A DNA stretch of 56,317 bases, taken from an uncultured Clostridia bacterium (GTDB lineage: Bacteria > Bacillota > Clostridia > Peptostreptococcales > Anaerovoracaceae). Positions 26,043 through 33,348 of the stretch are shown piece by piece. Positions within the stretch are counted from its first letter, which is position 1; each line of letters opens with the position of its first letter. Where the stretch lies: assembly GCA_945828095.1 (NCBI GenBank), contig CALZOZ010000004.1:1-56317 (forward strand), given 5' to 3'. Made by a program: the position numbers and the translations under genes. A model generated the notes under the pieces. That model worked only from the letters and a program-made list of their open reading frames with translations. It did no database searches and was not told the origin of the DNA.

Positions 26043-27428
26043 TTATTTATCTTTGCGTTCTTTTCTTGCCTTTTCTGCAGTCACAACCAGACCTGAAAGA
26101 GCGATAAGAGCAATTACGTTAGGAACAACCATGAGCTGATTGAACATATCAGCAAGTTCCCATACCAGGTCGTTTGACAGACATGATCCAAGGAAGATAA
26201 AGCCTACAGCGATAATCTCGTAAATCCTTACAGCTTTCTTTCCGAAGAGGTAATTAACATTAATCTTACCGAACAGGTTCCAGCTTAATATTGTGGAGAA
26301 TGCGAAGAATAACAGGCAGATTGCAACGAATGCGCCGCCGAAGGTTTCACCGAAAACGCTTCCGAATGCAAGCTGTGCCATGTTTGTCTTTGCAATTCCT
26401 TCTGCGGCACCGCCTGCGAGAGGGCCATTGCCTGCATACAGTGTTGAAATTACTACAAGAGCAGTCATGGATACAACTACCATAGTGTCGATGAATACAG
26501 CTATCATTGCTGATATTCCCTGTTCATGAGCACTCTTGACATTAGCCATTGCGTGAGCGTGAGGAGTTGAACCCATACCAGCTTCGTTGGAGAAAAGACC
26601 TCTCTTAGCACCCTGGCTTACTGCAATCTTTAATGCTTCACCCACGCCGCCTCCGATAAGTGCGCTTGGAACGAAGGCATATTTAAAGATCATGCCGATA
26701 GTTTCAGGAACGTATTTTGCTCTGATAATAAGAACAACCAGGCCTCCCAGGAGATAGAGGATAGCCATGATAGGAACGATTTTTTCTGTTACAGCAGCGA
26801 TTCTGTTAGTTCCGCCGATAAAAATAAATGCTGCAATAAGGGCAACTGCAATACCTATTGCCCATGAAGGAATTCCAAAAGCATTCTGGCAGGCTTCTCC
26901 AATGGAGTTGGACTGAACCATGCAGCCCATAAAGCCGAGAGCGAGAATGATTGCTATGGAGAAGAATCCTGCAAGGAAGGTTCCCAATTTACCTTTAAAA
27001 GCAGTTCTTATGTAGTAAACAGGTCCACCAAGAACAGTACCGTCAGCCTCGACTTTTCTGGTCTGCTGAGCGAGAACTGCTTCTGCGTAGTTAGTAGCCA
27101 TGCCGAAGAAAGCGATAAGCCACATCCAGAAGATTGCTCCCGGACCTCCAACGAGAATGGCACCGCAGGCACCTACGATATTACCGGTACCAACCTGAGC
27201 TGCAATAGCAGTAGTTAAAGCCTGGAATGAACTCATGCCGCTTTCGTGCTTGCCGCCGTGAAGGCTGAAGTTTCCGAAAACATGGCGCATTCCTTCGCCA
27301 AAGCAGCGAACCTGTATAAAGCGTGTTTTAATTGAAAAGTAAAGACCTGCGCCGATAAGCATAATGATAAGCACATAGTCTGAGAGATAACCGTTAATGG
27401 TCTGAACGAGTTGTAATAAGGTTTCCAT
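26043..27428 (-). CDS. AGCS-family sodium:alanine/glycine symporter
   Basis: A 461-residue amino acid:cation symporter of the AGCS family (AlsT/DagA/YrbD). Signatures are LIGAGLYFSIKTRFIQVR, the family motif ALTTAIAAQVGTGNIVG, GPGAIFWMW, GAKRGLFSNEAGMGSTPHAHA and about eleven helices. A glycine riboswitch with its own terminator sits in the leader, so glycine is a likely substrate or signal. RBS CGGAGGAAA is immediately upstream. In glycine- or ornithine-fermenting clostridia such carriers handle glycine/alanine uptake or export; direction cannot be told. Confidence 0.95.
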   Translation of the reverse strand: METLLQLVQTINGYLSDYVLIIMLIGAGLYFSIKTRFIQVRCFGEGMRHVFGNFSLHGGKHESGMSSFQALTTAIAAQVGTGNIVGACGAILVGGPGAIFWMWLIAFFGMATNYAEAVLAQQTRKVEADGTVLGGPVYYIRTAFKGKLGTFLAGFFSIAIILALGFMGCMVQSNSIGEACQNAFGIPSWAIGIAVALIAAFIFIGGTNRIAAVTEKIVPIMAILYLLGGLVVLIIRAKYVPETIGMIFKYAFVPSALIGGGVGEALKIAVSQGAKRGLFSNEAGMGSTPHAHAMANVKSAHEQGISAMIAVFIDTMVVVSMTALVVISTLYAGNGPLAGGAAEGIAKTNMAQLAFGSVFGETFGGAFVAICLLFFAFSTILSWNLFGKINVNYLFGKKAVRIYEIIAVGFIFLGSCLSNDLVWELADMFNQLMVVPNVIALIALSGLVVTAEKARKERKDK

Positions 27429-27463
27429 AATTTCCTCCGTAAAAATAAAAGTTTTTTACAACC

Positions 27464-27491
27464 AAAAAAGCTACCAACTATCGTTAGCAGC
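27464..27491 (-). terminator. Expression-platform terminator of the glycine riboswitch
   Basis: On the minus strand GCTGCTAAC (27491-27483) pairs with GTTGGTAGC (27478-27470) around a GATA loop, followed by six T (27469-27464). It lies between the aptamer and the symporter start, where glycine binding would decide read-through. Confidence 0.88.
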
Positions 27492-27540
27492 TCCGAAGAA
27501 AATAACAGTGTCAATGTAAGTGCCGCTGCCCGGAATTTAA

Positions 27541-27728
27541 GCATTCAAATAACTGCGGGTAACGGTTTTGCATTCTGTCCTTTTGCCTGAGAGATTCAAC
27601 TTCATCGCATTTAAGCGGCAAGCCTTGCACCTTCGGCACCTGACGCGGTATGTCAGGATTCTCCAGAGTATCCTCCGCCTCCAGTCTCGGTTGTATGATT
27701 CTAGAGGTTTCACGGGATTTATCAAATT
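27541..27728 (-). ncRNA. Glycine riboswitch (single aptamer)
   Basis: The minus strand carries the conserved glycine-aptamer blocks: GGAGGATACTCTGGAGA (about 27676-27660), GCCGAAGGTGCAA (27637-27625) and AATCTCTCAGGC then AAAAGGACAGA (27596-27574). Only one full aptamer is seen. The 5' segment (about 27725-27680) and 3' segment (27570-27545) could form a ghost-aptamer helix of the kind described for singlet glycine riboswitches. Downstream lie a terminator and an AGCS symporter. Confidence 0.93.
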
Positions 27729-27735
27729 AGAACCT

Positions 27736-27764
27736 ATTATCGCATAGTTTATATACTATGTCAA
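27736..27764 (-). promoter_or_regulatory. Promoter of the riboswitch-symporter unit
   Basis: Minus-strand TTGACA (27764-27759), 17-base spacer, GATAAT (27741-27736). Transcription should begin near 27729, just ahead of the aptamer. Confidence 0.88.
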
Positions 27765-27827
27765 GGGAAAAAATAGAAAAGGAGGGAAAAGATATTTCTT
27801 TTCCCTCCATATGATCAGAAATTGGTT

Positions 27828-28373
27828 TTAATAGTTTTCTGCGTGTACTTCGAAGTAGCTCTGCGGATGCATGCAGACAGGGCAAAGCTGAGGAGCCTTT
27901 GTGCCAACTACGATATGTCCGCAGTTTCTGCATTCCCAAACCTTTACCTCGCTCTTTTCGAATACTTCCTTAGCTTCTACATTGTGAAGAAGAGCTCTGT
28001 ATCTCTCTTCGTGATGCTTTTCGATAGCACCTACCATACGGAACTTGATAGCAAGTTCCGTGAAACCTTCTTCCTCTGCAGTCTTAGCAAAGCCTTCGTA
28101 CATATCAGTCCATTCGTAGTTTTCACCGTCTGCGGCAGCTTCGAGGTTTGCAGCTGTGTCTCCGATGCCGTTAAGTTCCTTGAACCACAGCTTTGCGTGT
28201 TCTTTTTCGTTGTCAGCTGTTTTCTGGAAAAGAGCTGAAATCTGTTCGTAGCCTTCCTTCTTAGCAACTGATGCAAAATAAGTATATTTGTTTCTTGCTT
28301 CTGATTCTCCTGCAAAAGCAGCATGAAGATTCTTCTCTGTCTGTGTTCCTGCGTATTTGTTTGTTCCTGCCAT
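27828..28373 (-). CDS. rbr: Rubrerythrin
   Basis: A non-haem diiron peroxidase that reduces hydrogen peroxide in anaerobes. The 181 residues are a four-helix ferritin-like domain with two ExxH-type ligand sets ([28 protein letters not shown]) and a C-terminal rubredoxin-like iron site with paired Cys (ECRNCGHI ... LCPVCMHP). ATG 28373 ([16 protein letters not shown]) has AAAGGAGAAA upstream; the longer frame adds a basic stretch that is the perR end. It lies two bases after perR and is probably cotranscribed, hence peroxide-regulated. Confidence 0.96.
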   Translation of the reverse strand: MAGTNKYAGTQTEKNLHAAFAGESEARNKYTYFASVAKKEGYEQISALFQKTADNEKEHAKLWFKELNGIGDTAANLEAAADGENYEWTDMYEGFAKTAEEEGFTELAIKFRMVGAIEKHHEERYRALLHNVEAKEVFEKSEVKVWECRNCGHIVVGTKAPQLCPVCMHPQSYFEVHAENY

Positions 28374-28375
28374 TT

Positions 28376-28747
28376 TTAGTTTCTCCTTTCTTCTTTTGAA
28401 CATTCATCGCATATGCAGCTGATCTTAAGATCATATGATAGAATCGGCACTTTTACCTCTTTTTGAAGAGAAGCTGTCATATCTCTTAAAGAAATATCCA
28501 TAAGCTTGCCGCAGCGCTTGCATACCAGATGGTCGTGGCGCTTTACTCTGTCATAGCGGTCCGCAAATCCATCCATGGGAACCTTCCTGACGAGACCGTT
28601 CTCACACAGATAGGAAAGACTGTTGTAAACAGTGGCCATGGAAATCTTTACAGTTTCATTTTTTAACTGAAAATATATCTGCTCAGCGGTTAAATGGTCA
28701 TAGGACGCATTTATGATGTTCATAATCATTTCTGCATTTTTCGTCAT
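28376..28747 (-). CDS. perR: Fur-family peroxide regulator, PerR-like
   Basis: A 123-residue Fur-superfamily repressor with the winged helix [31 protein letters not shown]. Metal-site residues include [15 protein letters not shown] and the C-terminal CICDEC, i.e. the two Cys-x2-Cys structural zinc pairs. It is short at the N-terminus relative to Bacillus PerR. It is called PerR rather than Fur or Zur because the operon contains rubrerythrin and a PerR-box-like dyad overlaps its promoter, which also implies autoregulation. RBS AGGAGG. Confidence 0.88.
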   Translation of the reverse strand: MTKNAEMIMNIINASYDHLTAEQIYFQLKNETVKISMATVYNSLSYLCENGLVRKVPMDGFADRYDRVKRHDHLVCKRCGKLMDISLRDMTASLQKEVKVPILSYDLKISCICDECSKEERRN

Positions 28748-28763
28748 AAAAGCCTCCTGTTAA

Positions 28764-28813
28764 ATTTAGAATTATTCTAAATCAAATTATACGCTTTTTT
28801 TCTAAAAAGTCAA
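28764..28813 (-). promoter_or_regulatory. perR-rbr promoter with PerR box
   Basis: Minus-strand TTGACT (28813-28808), 16-base spacer, TATAAT (28791-28786). Directly downstream is a perfect 9-1-9 inverted repeat centred on 28773, with core TTTAGAATTATTCTAAA (28765-28781). This closely resembles the Bacillus Per box (TTATAATNATTATAA) and would block initiation when bound. Confidence 0.88.
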
Positions 28814-28831
28814 GAGATTTTTAAAAAACAG

Positions 28832-28889
28832 TTGACAATAACGATATTCGATATATAATGAAAGCAAGAAGAGATATCGATATTCGATA
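28832..28889 (+). promoter_or_regulatory. padR promoter with two PadR-type operators
   Basis: TTGACA (28832-28837), 16-base spacer, TATAAT (28854-28859). TAACGATATTCGATA (28839-28853) fills the spacer, and TATCGATATTCGATA (28875-28889) ends at the RBS. The two copies differ at one base. The second is an inverted repeat TATCGA/TCGATA. Both positions fit repression by the PadR protein encoded just downstream. Confidence 0.85.
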
Positions 28890-28906
28890 AAAGGAGGAAG
28901 TACACT

Positions 28907-29227
28907 ATGCCTAGAGAGAAATTCCGTACATTGACAGAGCAGATGTTTTATATTCTGCTGTGCCTCAGGAAGGAATGCTGCGGAATGGATATTATGGAAG
29001 AGGTCAGCCGGATCACAGAGGGCAGGGTCAATGTGGGCCCGGGAACTCTGTATAATCTGTTGGAGCAATTTCTGACAGCAGGAATGATAAGAGAGACCAG
29101 GGTAGAAGGACGAAAAAAAAGCTACATTCTTACGCTGAAGGGTGCACAGATTCTAGGCGAAGAGTACGAAAGACTACGTAAACAGGCGGCTGACTATTCA
29201 AGGCTTGTAAATGAGGAAGGGGTATAA
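28907..29227 (+). CDS. PadR-family transcriptional regulator
   Basis: A 106-residue winged-helix regulator: FRTLTEQMFYILLCLRKECCGMDIMEEVSR, then NVGPGTLYNLLEQFLTAGMIRETRVEGRKKSYILTLKG, the PadR recognition helix and wing, and a short C-terminal helix for dimerisation. AAGGAGGAAG precedes the ATG. The partner gene starts three bases after its end. PadR regulators are commonly paired with DUF2812-family membrane proteins, often in stress-responsive autorepressed operons; the inducer is unknown. Confidence 0.93.
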   Translation: MPREKFRTLTEQMFYILLCLRKECCGMDIMEEVSRITEGRVNVGPGTLYNLLEQFLTAGMIRETRVEGRKKSYILTLKGAQILGEEYERLRKQAADYSRLVNEEGV

Positions 29228-29229
29228 TC

Positions 29230-30528
29230 ATGAAAGAGAAGAAAAGCAAGGAAAAGATAAAGCGTGAGATTCCCAACTATCTGCTGTTTGACTATAAGGC
29301 GGTAGAGACACATTTGGAAAAAAAGGCGGCCAAAGGATGGCGCCTTATCACGGCAGGAACCAATGTATGGAAATATCGCCAGGCAGAACCGGCGAGGGTA
29401 AAGTATGCAGTAACTTATGCGCCTGATGCATCTGTATATGACTCTGAACCTACAGAGAGTCAAAAGACCCTGGCGGATTTCTGCGCCCGGGAAGGCTGGG
29501 TCAAGGTGAGCGACTGGGCGCAGGCACAGATTTTCTGCAGTGAAGAGGAAAATCCTGTGCCCATCGAGACCGATGAAGAAATCCGCCTGGAAGTGATCAA
29601 GTCGGCTATGAAGAAAAACTTCATTCCTTCCAATGTTGTGCTGATGATTATAATGGCTCTTAATCTGTGGTACGTGGCATCAGGCTTCTTTTATAACCCT
29701 TTGCCATACCTATCCAGCTGGTTGATGTTATTATCCCTTACTTTTGCGGTTGTAGCTTTTATGCTGGTCGCCGCCAATCTTGCGGGATATTTTATCTGGG
29801 TCAGAAAGTCCGAACGATCAATAGAAGGAGGAGGAACTTGCTGCGGTGTGAAGATATTAAGAACACTCAACCGATGGTGCCTTGTGTTTGTCATCATATA
29901 TCTGCTGCTGTATGTGGTATCCGCTTTGCAGGAAGGACAATCCGATATGGCAAAGTATGTGGTGTTCTATATTTTGGGCTTCGTATGTCTGGTAGCCGCA
30001 CTGGATAAAACAAGGGAGTTCATGAAGAATAAGGGGGCTTCTCGAAGCGGCAACAGGACTGTGGTTATAGTTTTGGATGTGATTCTGGCCTTTGCACTGG
30101 TTCTAGGAGCCAGATATTTCGCATTTTCGGGCAATGATTCGGGAGATGTCGGAGATCCGTATGTTCCGGAGGTTCATAGCACTTTTATAGCTGAATCTAT
30201 AAGTGGTCAGTGTGCAGATCCGAAATTCTCCTACGAAATAGATGAAGTAAAGTGGGAAGCACTGGCAGACTGGTGTAAGAAAAAAATTGTCGAAGCCGAA
30301 GAGTCCGACTGGAGATGGATCCGCGAGAAGGAAAGCCCGCAGCAGTGGGGCGCAGACAGAGTATATGAATGCGGCTGGTATGATGATATTGACGGAGAAA
30401 GGGAGTATGGAAAGATGGATGTGGTTATTCTGGTAAAGGATAATCGCATTGTGAAACTGGTGAATATATATGAGCTGAATGAGAGCGAAGTCGGAGATGC
30501 ACTGAGCATTACGGAAAACATCACATAA
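29230..30528 (+). CDS. DUF2812 membrane protein
   Basis: 432 residues. The N-terminal DUF2812 domain (about 15-115, NYLLFDYKAVETHLEKKAAKG ... RYAVTYAPD-type) is followed by about five hydrophobic helices (140-160, 168-192, 215-235, 245-262, 280-302). The C-terminal extracytoplasmic domain is Trp/Asp-rich, with no motif I know. DUF2812 proteins have no agreed biochemical function and almost always follow a padR gene, as here. It ends before a 14-bp inverted repeat. Confidence 0.85.
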   Translation: MKEKKSKEKIKREIPNYLLFDYKAVETHLEKKAAKGWRLITAGTNVWKYRQAEPARVKYAVTYAPDASVYDSEPTESQKTLADFCAREGWVKVSDWAQAQIFCSEEENPVPIETDEEIRLEVIKSAMKKNFIPSNVVLMIIMALNLWYVASGFFYNPLPYLSSWLMLLSLTFAVVAFMLVAANLAGYFIWVRKSERSIEGGGTCCGVKILRTLNRWCLVFVIIYLLLYVVSALQEGQSDMAKYVVFYILGFVCLVAALDKTREFMKNKGASRSGNRTVVIVLDVILAFALVLGARYFAFSGNDSGDVGDPYVPEVHSTFIAESISGQCADPKFSYEIDEVKWEALADWCKKKIVEAEESDWRWIREKESPQQWGADRVYECGWYDDIDGEREYGKMDVVILVKDNRIVKLVNIYELNESEVGDALSITENIT

Positions 30529-30543
30529 GATTTTGTCAATAAA

Positions 30544-30576
30544 ATTGCCAGATGCTGTGTGTCAGCATCTGGCAAT
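30544..30576. terminator. 14-bp perfect inverted repeat after the DUF2812 gene
   Basis: ATTGCCAGATGCTG (30544-30557) pairs perfectly with CAGCATCTGGCAAT (30563-30576) around a 5-base loop. There is no strong T run on the plus strand. It is probably an mRNA-end hairpin or terminator. Confidence 0.65.
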
Positions 30577-30595
30577 GCATAAGTGTTTTAATGTT

Positions 30596-30739
30596 TTAGT
30601 ATTTCTGTAATAGCCAATCGGCTATATCGTGAATCTCAATTCCCTCATAGCTATATTTTGGATGCTTGGTTCGGGCAATAAATATTTTCGGATAAGCATC
30701 TCTGATTTGAAGCAACGGAAAACAATCGCTTTCAAAAGT
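30596..30739 (-). pseudogene. Decayed C-terminal remnant of a DUF4143-type ATPase
   Basis: A minus-strand frame is open for only 47 codons, without a start codon. Its product includes [20 protein letters not shown] and then [16 protein letters not shown] before a TAA stop. This looks like the extreme C-terminus of AAA ATPases with a DUF4143 domain, which end in a (P-K-h-h-h ... E-G-I ... h-D-W-L-L) pattern. The rest of the gene is absent; upstream sequence is non-coding. The family call is from memory of the pattern and should be tested by search. Confidence 0.6.
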
Positions 30740-30767
30740 TTAAAAATTTTCATTTTTCGAAAGCGAT
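30725..30767. repeat. Inverted repeat ATCGCTTTC / GAAAGCGAT
   Basis: Perfect 9-base inverted repeats (30725-30733 and 30759-30767) enclose 25 AT-rich bases. The pair sits at the upstream edge of the ATPase remnant, between it and the tRNA-Arg terminator. It may be a scar of the event that removed the gene, or an RNA hairpin. Confidence 0.5.
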
Positions 30768-30773
30768 ATACAT

Positions 30774-30810
30774 CAAATAAAAGACCTGAGGGGTTAACAT
30801 CCTCAGGTCT
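30774..30810 (-). terminator. Terminator of tRNA-Arg
   Basis: Minus strand: AGACCTGAGG (30810-30801) pairs with CCTCAGGTCT (30791-30782) around a 9-base loop, followed by TTTTATTT. It lies 28 bases downstream of the tRNA 3' end. Confidence 0.88.
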
Positions 30811-30837
30811 GAGCAGGTACAATCAATACCTGTATTC

Positions 30838-30912
30838 TGGTATCCCCGGGCGGAATCGAACCGCCAACGATGCTTTAGGAGAGCACTGTTATATCCATTT
30901 AACTACGGAGAC
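30838..30912 (-). tRNA. tRNA-Arg (anticodon CCT)
   Basis: 75 bases on the minus strand including an encoded CCA. Acceptor GTCTCCG pairs with CGGGGAT (one G-U at each of two positions). The anticodon loop CTCCTAA gives CCT, reading AGG. The T arm is GGCGG-TTCGATT-CCGCC. A TATAAT (30942-30937, minus) lies upstream and a terminator downstream, so it is a single-gene unit. Confidence 0.95.
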
Positions 30913-31028
30913 ATGTTAAGTTGAATTATCACAAAGATTATATTACCACAAAGGTGAAAAAATATCAATAATTTTCAGCTTGCGGGGTGAATGGTTTTGT
31001 CTTTTTGAGAAAACATATAAAATGCGTA

Positions 31029-31101
31029 TTGTATTTTGGGCTTTAATGTAGTAAAATTGTCCTATGTTTTGTTAAATAAGTATCAAGCCGGAAACTTGAT
31101 A
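31029..31101 (+). promoter_or_regulatory. CoA-transferase promoter and leader hairpin
   Basis: TTGTAT (31029-31034), 17-base spacer, TAAAAT (31052-31057). The leader then has a 7-bp hairpin TATCAAG / CTTGATA (31081-31087 and 31095-31101) just ahead of the RBS AAAGGTGG. Confidence 0.65.
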
Positions 31102-31126
31102 GAGGATGAGAAAAGGTGGAAAAAAG

Positions 31127-32482
31127 ATGTATAAAGTATCAAATCTTGCAAGTGAGTATAAGAAAAAACTTATAACTGCAGATCAGGCAGCAGCCATGGT
31201 AAAAAACGGCGACAGACTTCACTTCGGTCTGGGCTGTGGCTCTGTCATTGATATTGATAAGGCTATTGCCAAAAGAGCGAAGGATTTAAGAGATGTAGAG
31301 GTTGTGAGTACCGTAACCATAAGGGAAAAACCTTTTGAAACATATCTTGCAACGGACAGCAACGAGCAGGTGCGTTTTTCGTCAGCTCATTTCAATGTTC
31401 ATGACCGTAAAATGAATAAAGACGGGCGCTGCTGGTATATACCGATGATGTTCTGCGAATTGCCTTTCCTGTGGGTAAACAATAACTGCGAAATTGACAT
31501 TGCAATGTTCCAGGTTGCACCGATGGACGAACACGGTAACTTTAACCTGGGGCCGCAGGTTGCAGACATGTGGGGTGTTATTAAGTCTGCAAAGAAAATT
31601 ATTGTCGAAGTAAATGAAAATATGCCTATAGCCCACGGCTACCAGACACAGCTTAACCTTTACGGCATTGACTATGTAGTAGAGGGCAGCAACACTCCTC
31701 TGGCAGAGCTTCCTACTAAGGAACCTACAGAGATAGATAAAAAGATAGCAAGCCATATTGTACCTAGAATCAAGAGCCATAGCACTCTTCAGCTGGGTAT
31801 TGGAAGTCTGCCTCTTTGCATCGGCTCCATGCTGGCAGAATCGGATCAGCGTAACATTAATGCTCACACTGAGATGTTTACTGATGCATATGTTGATCTT
31901 TTCGAAGCAGGAAAGCTGACAGGAAACAAGCCTATTGACAAGGGCAAGGCAGTATACACATTTGCAGGTGGTACTAAGAGACTTTACGACTTCATAGACG
32001 ATAATCCAATCTGCTGCAACGCCCCGGTTGACTACGTCAACAACATTGCTACTGTGGCACAGATCAGAAATTTCGTATCTGTAAACAGCTGTATTCAGGT
32101 TGACCTGTACGGACAGGTATGTTCAGAATCAGCAGGTCATCAGCAGATCAGCGGAACGGGCGGACAGCTTGACTTCGTTTTAGGTGCTTATCAGTCCGAG
32201 GGAGGGCAGAGCTTCCTTTGCACTCCGTCCACAAGAAAGACACCGGATGGCCGTCTGGAATCACTGATTTCACCTGTACTGCCGCCGGGAGCCATCGTTA
32301 CGACTCCTCGTATGGCAACAAACTTTATTGTAACTGAATATGGTGCTGCTGACCTTAAGGGCAAGACCACTTGGGAAAGGGCAGAGCTTCTTATCAATAT
32401 TGCTCACCCTGACTTCCGCGATGACCTCATTAAGGAAGCTGAGAAAATGGGTATATGGAAAAACTCCAGCAAGTGCCTGTAG
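31127..32482 (+). CDS. Butyryl-CoA:acetate (or 4-hydroxybutyrate) CoA-transferase
   Basis: A class-I CoA-transferase of the acetyl-CoA hydrolase/transferase family, exchanging CoA between acetate and an acyl-CoA in fermentation. The 451 residues carry the active-site Glu249 in NAHTEMFTD and the conserved GIGSLP, ISGTGGQLDFVLGA and TEYGAADLKGKT. Family relatives are butyryl-CoA:acetate transferases and 4-hydroxybutyrate CoA-transferases; sequence alone does not decide the acyl group. ATG 31127 has AAAGGTGG upstream, while ATG 31106 would add seven residues lacking an SD. It is monocistronic. Confidence 0.9.
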   Translation: MYKVSNLASEYKKKLITADQAAAMVKNGDRLHFGLGCGSVIDIDKAIAKRAKDLRDVEVVSTVTIREKPFETYLATDSNEQVRFSSAHFNVHDRKMNKDGRCWYIPMMFCELPFLWVNNNCEIDIAMFQVAPMDEHGNFNLGPQVADMWGVIKSAKKIIVEVNENMPIAHGYQTQLNLYGIDYVVEGSNTPLAELPTKEPTEIDKKIASHIVPRIKSHSTLQLGIGSLPLCIGSMLAESDQRNINAHTEMFTDAYVDLFEAGKLTGNKPIDKGKAVYTFAGGTKRLYDFIDDNPICCNAPVDYVNNIATVAQIRNFVSVNSCIQVDLYGQVCSESAGHQQISGTGGQLDFVLGAYQSEGGQSFLCTPSTRKTPDGRLESLISPVLPPGAIVTTPRMATNFIVTEYGAADLKGKTTWERAELLINIAHPDFRDDLIKEAEKMGIWKNSSKCL

Positions 32483-32496
32483 CATATTAGGAATAC

Positions 32497-32530
32497 AAAA
32501 ACTGACCCCACGAATTTCGTGAGGTCAGTA
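32497..32530. terminator. Bidirectional terminator between convergent genes
   Basis: ACTGACC pairs with GGTCAGT and the inner CACGA with TCGTG, with one C-A mismatch between. On the minus strand TTTTT follows, serving the PepSY gene. It also lies 15 bases after the CoA-transferase stop. Confidence 0.78.
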
Positions 32531-32535
32531 TTGAT

Positions 32536-33252
32536 TTAGTCATCATCATGGTCATCGTCATGGTCATCATCATGGTCATCGTCCCAGTCATCATCGTAAT
32601 CTCTTGGCTCGGAATCTCTTTCTCTGATGGCACCTGAGGTTGCGTTGATTTCATACTCATACTCGGTATCGCCGCTGTAGAATTCTATTTCGTAGACCGC
32701 AACTCCGTCATCTCTGTCAAGCTTTGCTTTAGTAAATGTAACCGATGAAGCGGATACTCCTGCATCTTTGAGAGCAATGGATTTTGCCTTGTCAACACCA
32801 ATATACTTGGAGCCTGGATTGTCTGTGGATGAACTTCCGGTGGAAGATGAATCGCTGCCGTTTGAAGGCTGCTGAGGTTCCTGCACCGGAGTTGCAGAAG
32901 ATTCTGCATCGGAAGCCTTGATACTTTCTCTCTGGGCTTCAATGATTCTTCCGTCAGAAGCTTTTATAGTATAGTCGTATTCAAATCCGCCAGCCACAAA
33001 CTCCACCTCGTATACGGCCATGCCGTCTTCATTGTCATAGTGAGATGTAAGGTTTGTAACATCTTCCGTTTTGAGACCTGCATCGGCCAGAGCCACCGCG
33101 ACACCTTTTTCCATGCCGATTGTTTTATTGGCGTTAACGTTTGCACCCACCTTAACAGTTGCGAAGCCAACAGCACCTGCGATGAGAATTACGCAGACTA
33201 TAAAAGCCGCAATCTTTTTAGGTGAATTTAATGCCTGTGTAATTTTTTTCAT
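32536..33252 (-). CDS. Two-PepSY-domain protein with an Asp/His-rich tail
   Basis: A 238-residue surface protein. It has an N-terminal transmembrane anchor or signal (about 14-34, AAFIVCVILIAGAVGFA) and a PepSY domain (about 45-105, AVALADAGLKTEDVTN ... VYEVEFVAGG). A Ser/Gly/Pro linker follows, then a second PepSY domain (about 150-210) and the C-terminal tail WDDDHDDDHDDDHDDD. PepSY domains often inhibit proteases or sense metals or periplasmic stress; the tail looks metal-binding. ATG 33252 has GGAGAAAG upstream. It is downstream of a two-component system and has its own promoter with response-regulator-like repeats. Confidence 0.85.
   Translation of the reverse strand: MKKITQALNSPKKIAAFIVCVILIAGAVGFATVKVGANVNANKTIGMEKGVAVALADAGLKTEDVTNLTSHYDNEDGMAVYEVEFVAGGFEYDYTIKASDGRIIEAQRESIKASDAESSATPVQEPQQPSNGSDSSSTGSSSTDNPGSKYIGVDKAKSIALKDAGVSASSVTFTKAKLDRDDGVAVYEIEFYSGDTEYEYEINATSGAIRERDSEPRDYDDDWDDDHDDDHDDDHDDD
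32541..32588 (-). repeat. 12-base tandem repeat coding DDDH
   Basis: Four 12-base units (TCATC-A/G-TC-ATGG on the plus strand; the last unit is degenerate) with the units alternating A and G at one position, i.e. a 24-base higher-order period. They encode the DDDH repeats of the PepSY protein. Length variation by slippage is likely. Confidence 0.85.
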
Positions 33253-33315
33253 AATCTTTCTCCTTTTCCCTTTAAACAAAGTAGATTGTTTGCGTTTGTT
33301 TGATTTTATGGCTTT

Positions 33316-33348
33316 ATTATAGCCGGGAAAAATTAAAGAAACATTAAA
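33316..33348 (-). promoter_or_regulatory. PepSY-gene promoter with tandem response-regulator repeats
   Basis: Minus-strand TATAAT (33321-33316). Where a -35 would be are two abutting 11-base direct repeats, TTTAATGTTTC (33348-33338) and TTTAATTTTTC (33337-33327), differing at one base. Eleven-base tandem direct repeats overlapping -35 are typical of OmpR/PhoB-class activation, and the adjacent operon encodes such a regulator. Confidence 0.8.

Noticed and set aside
30622..30822. 66-codon minus-strand frame with an ATG near tRNA-Arg
   Set aside because: It crosses the tRNA terminator and the inverted repeat. The ATPase-like remnant is in a different frame of the same strand.
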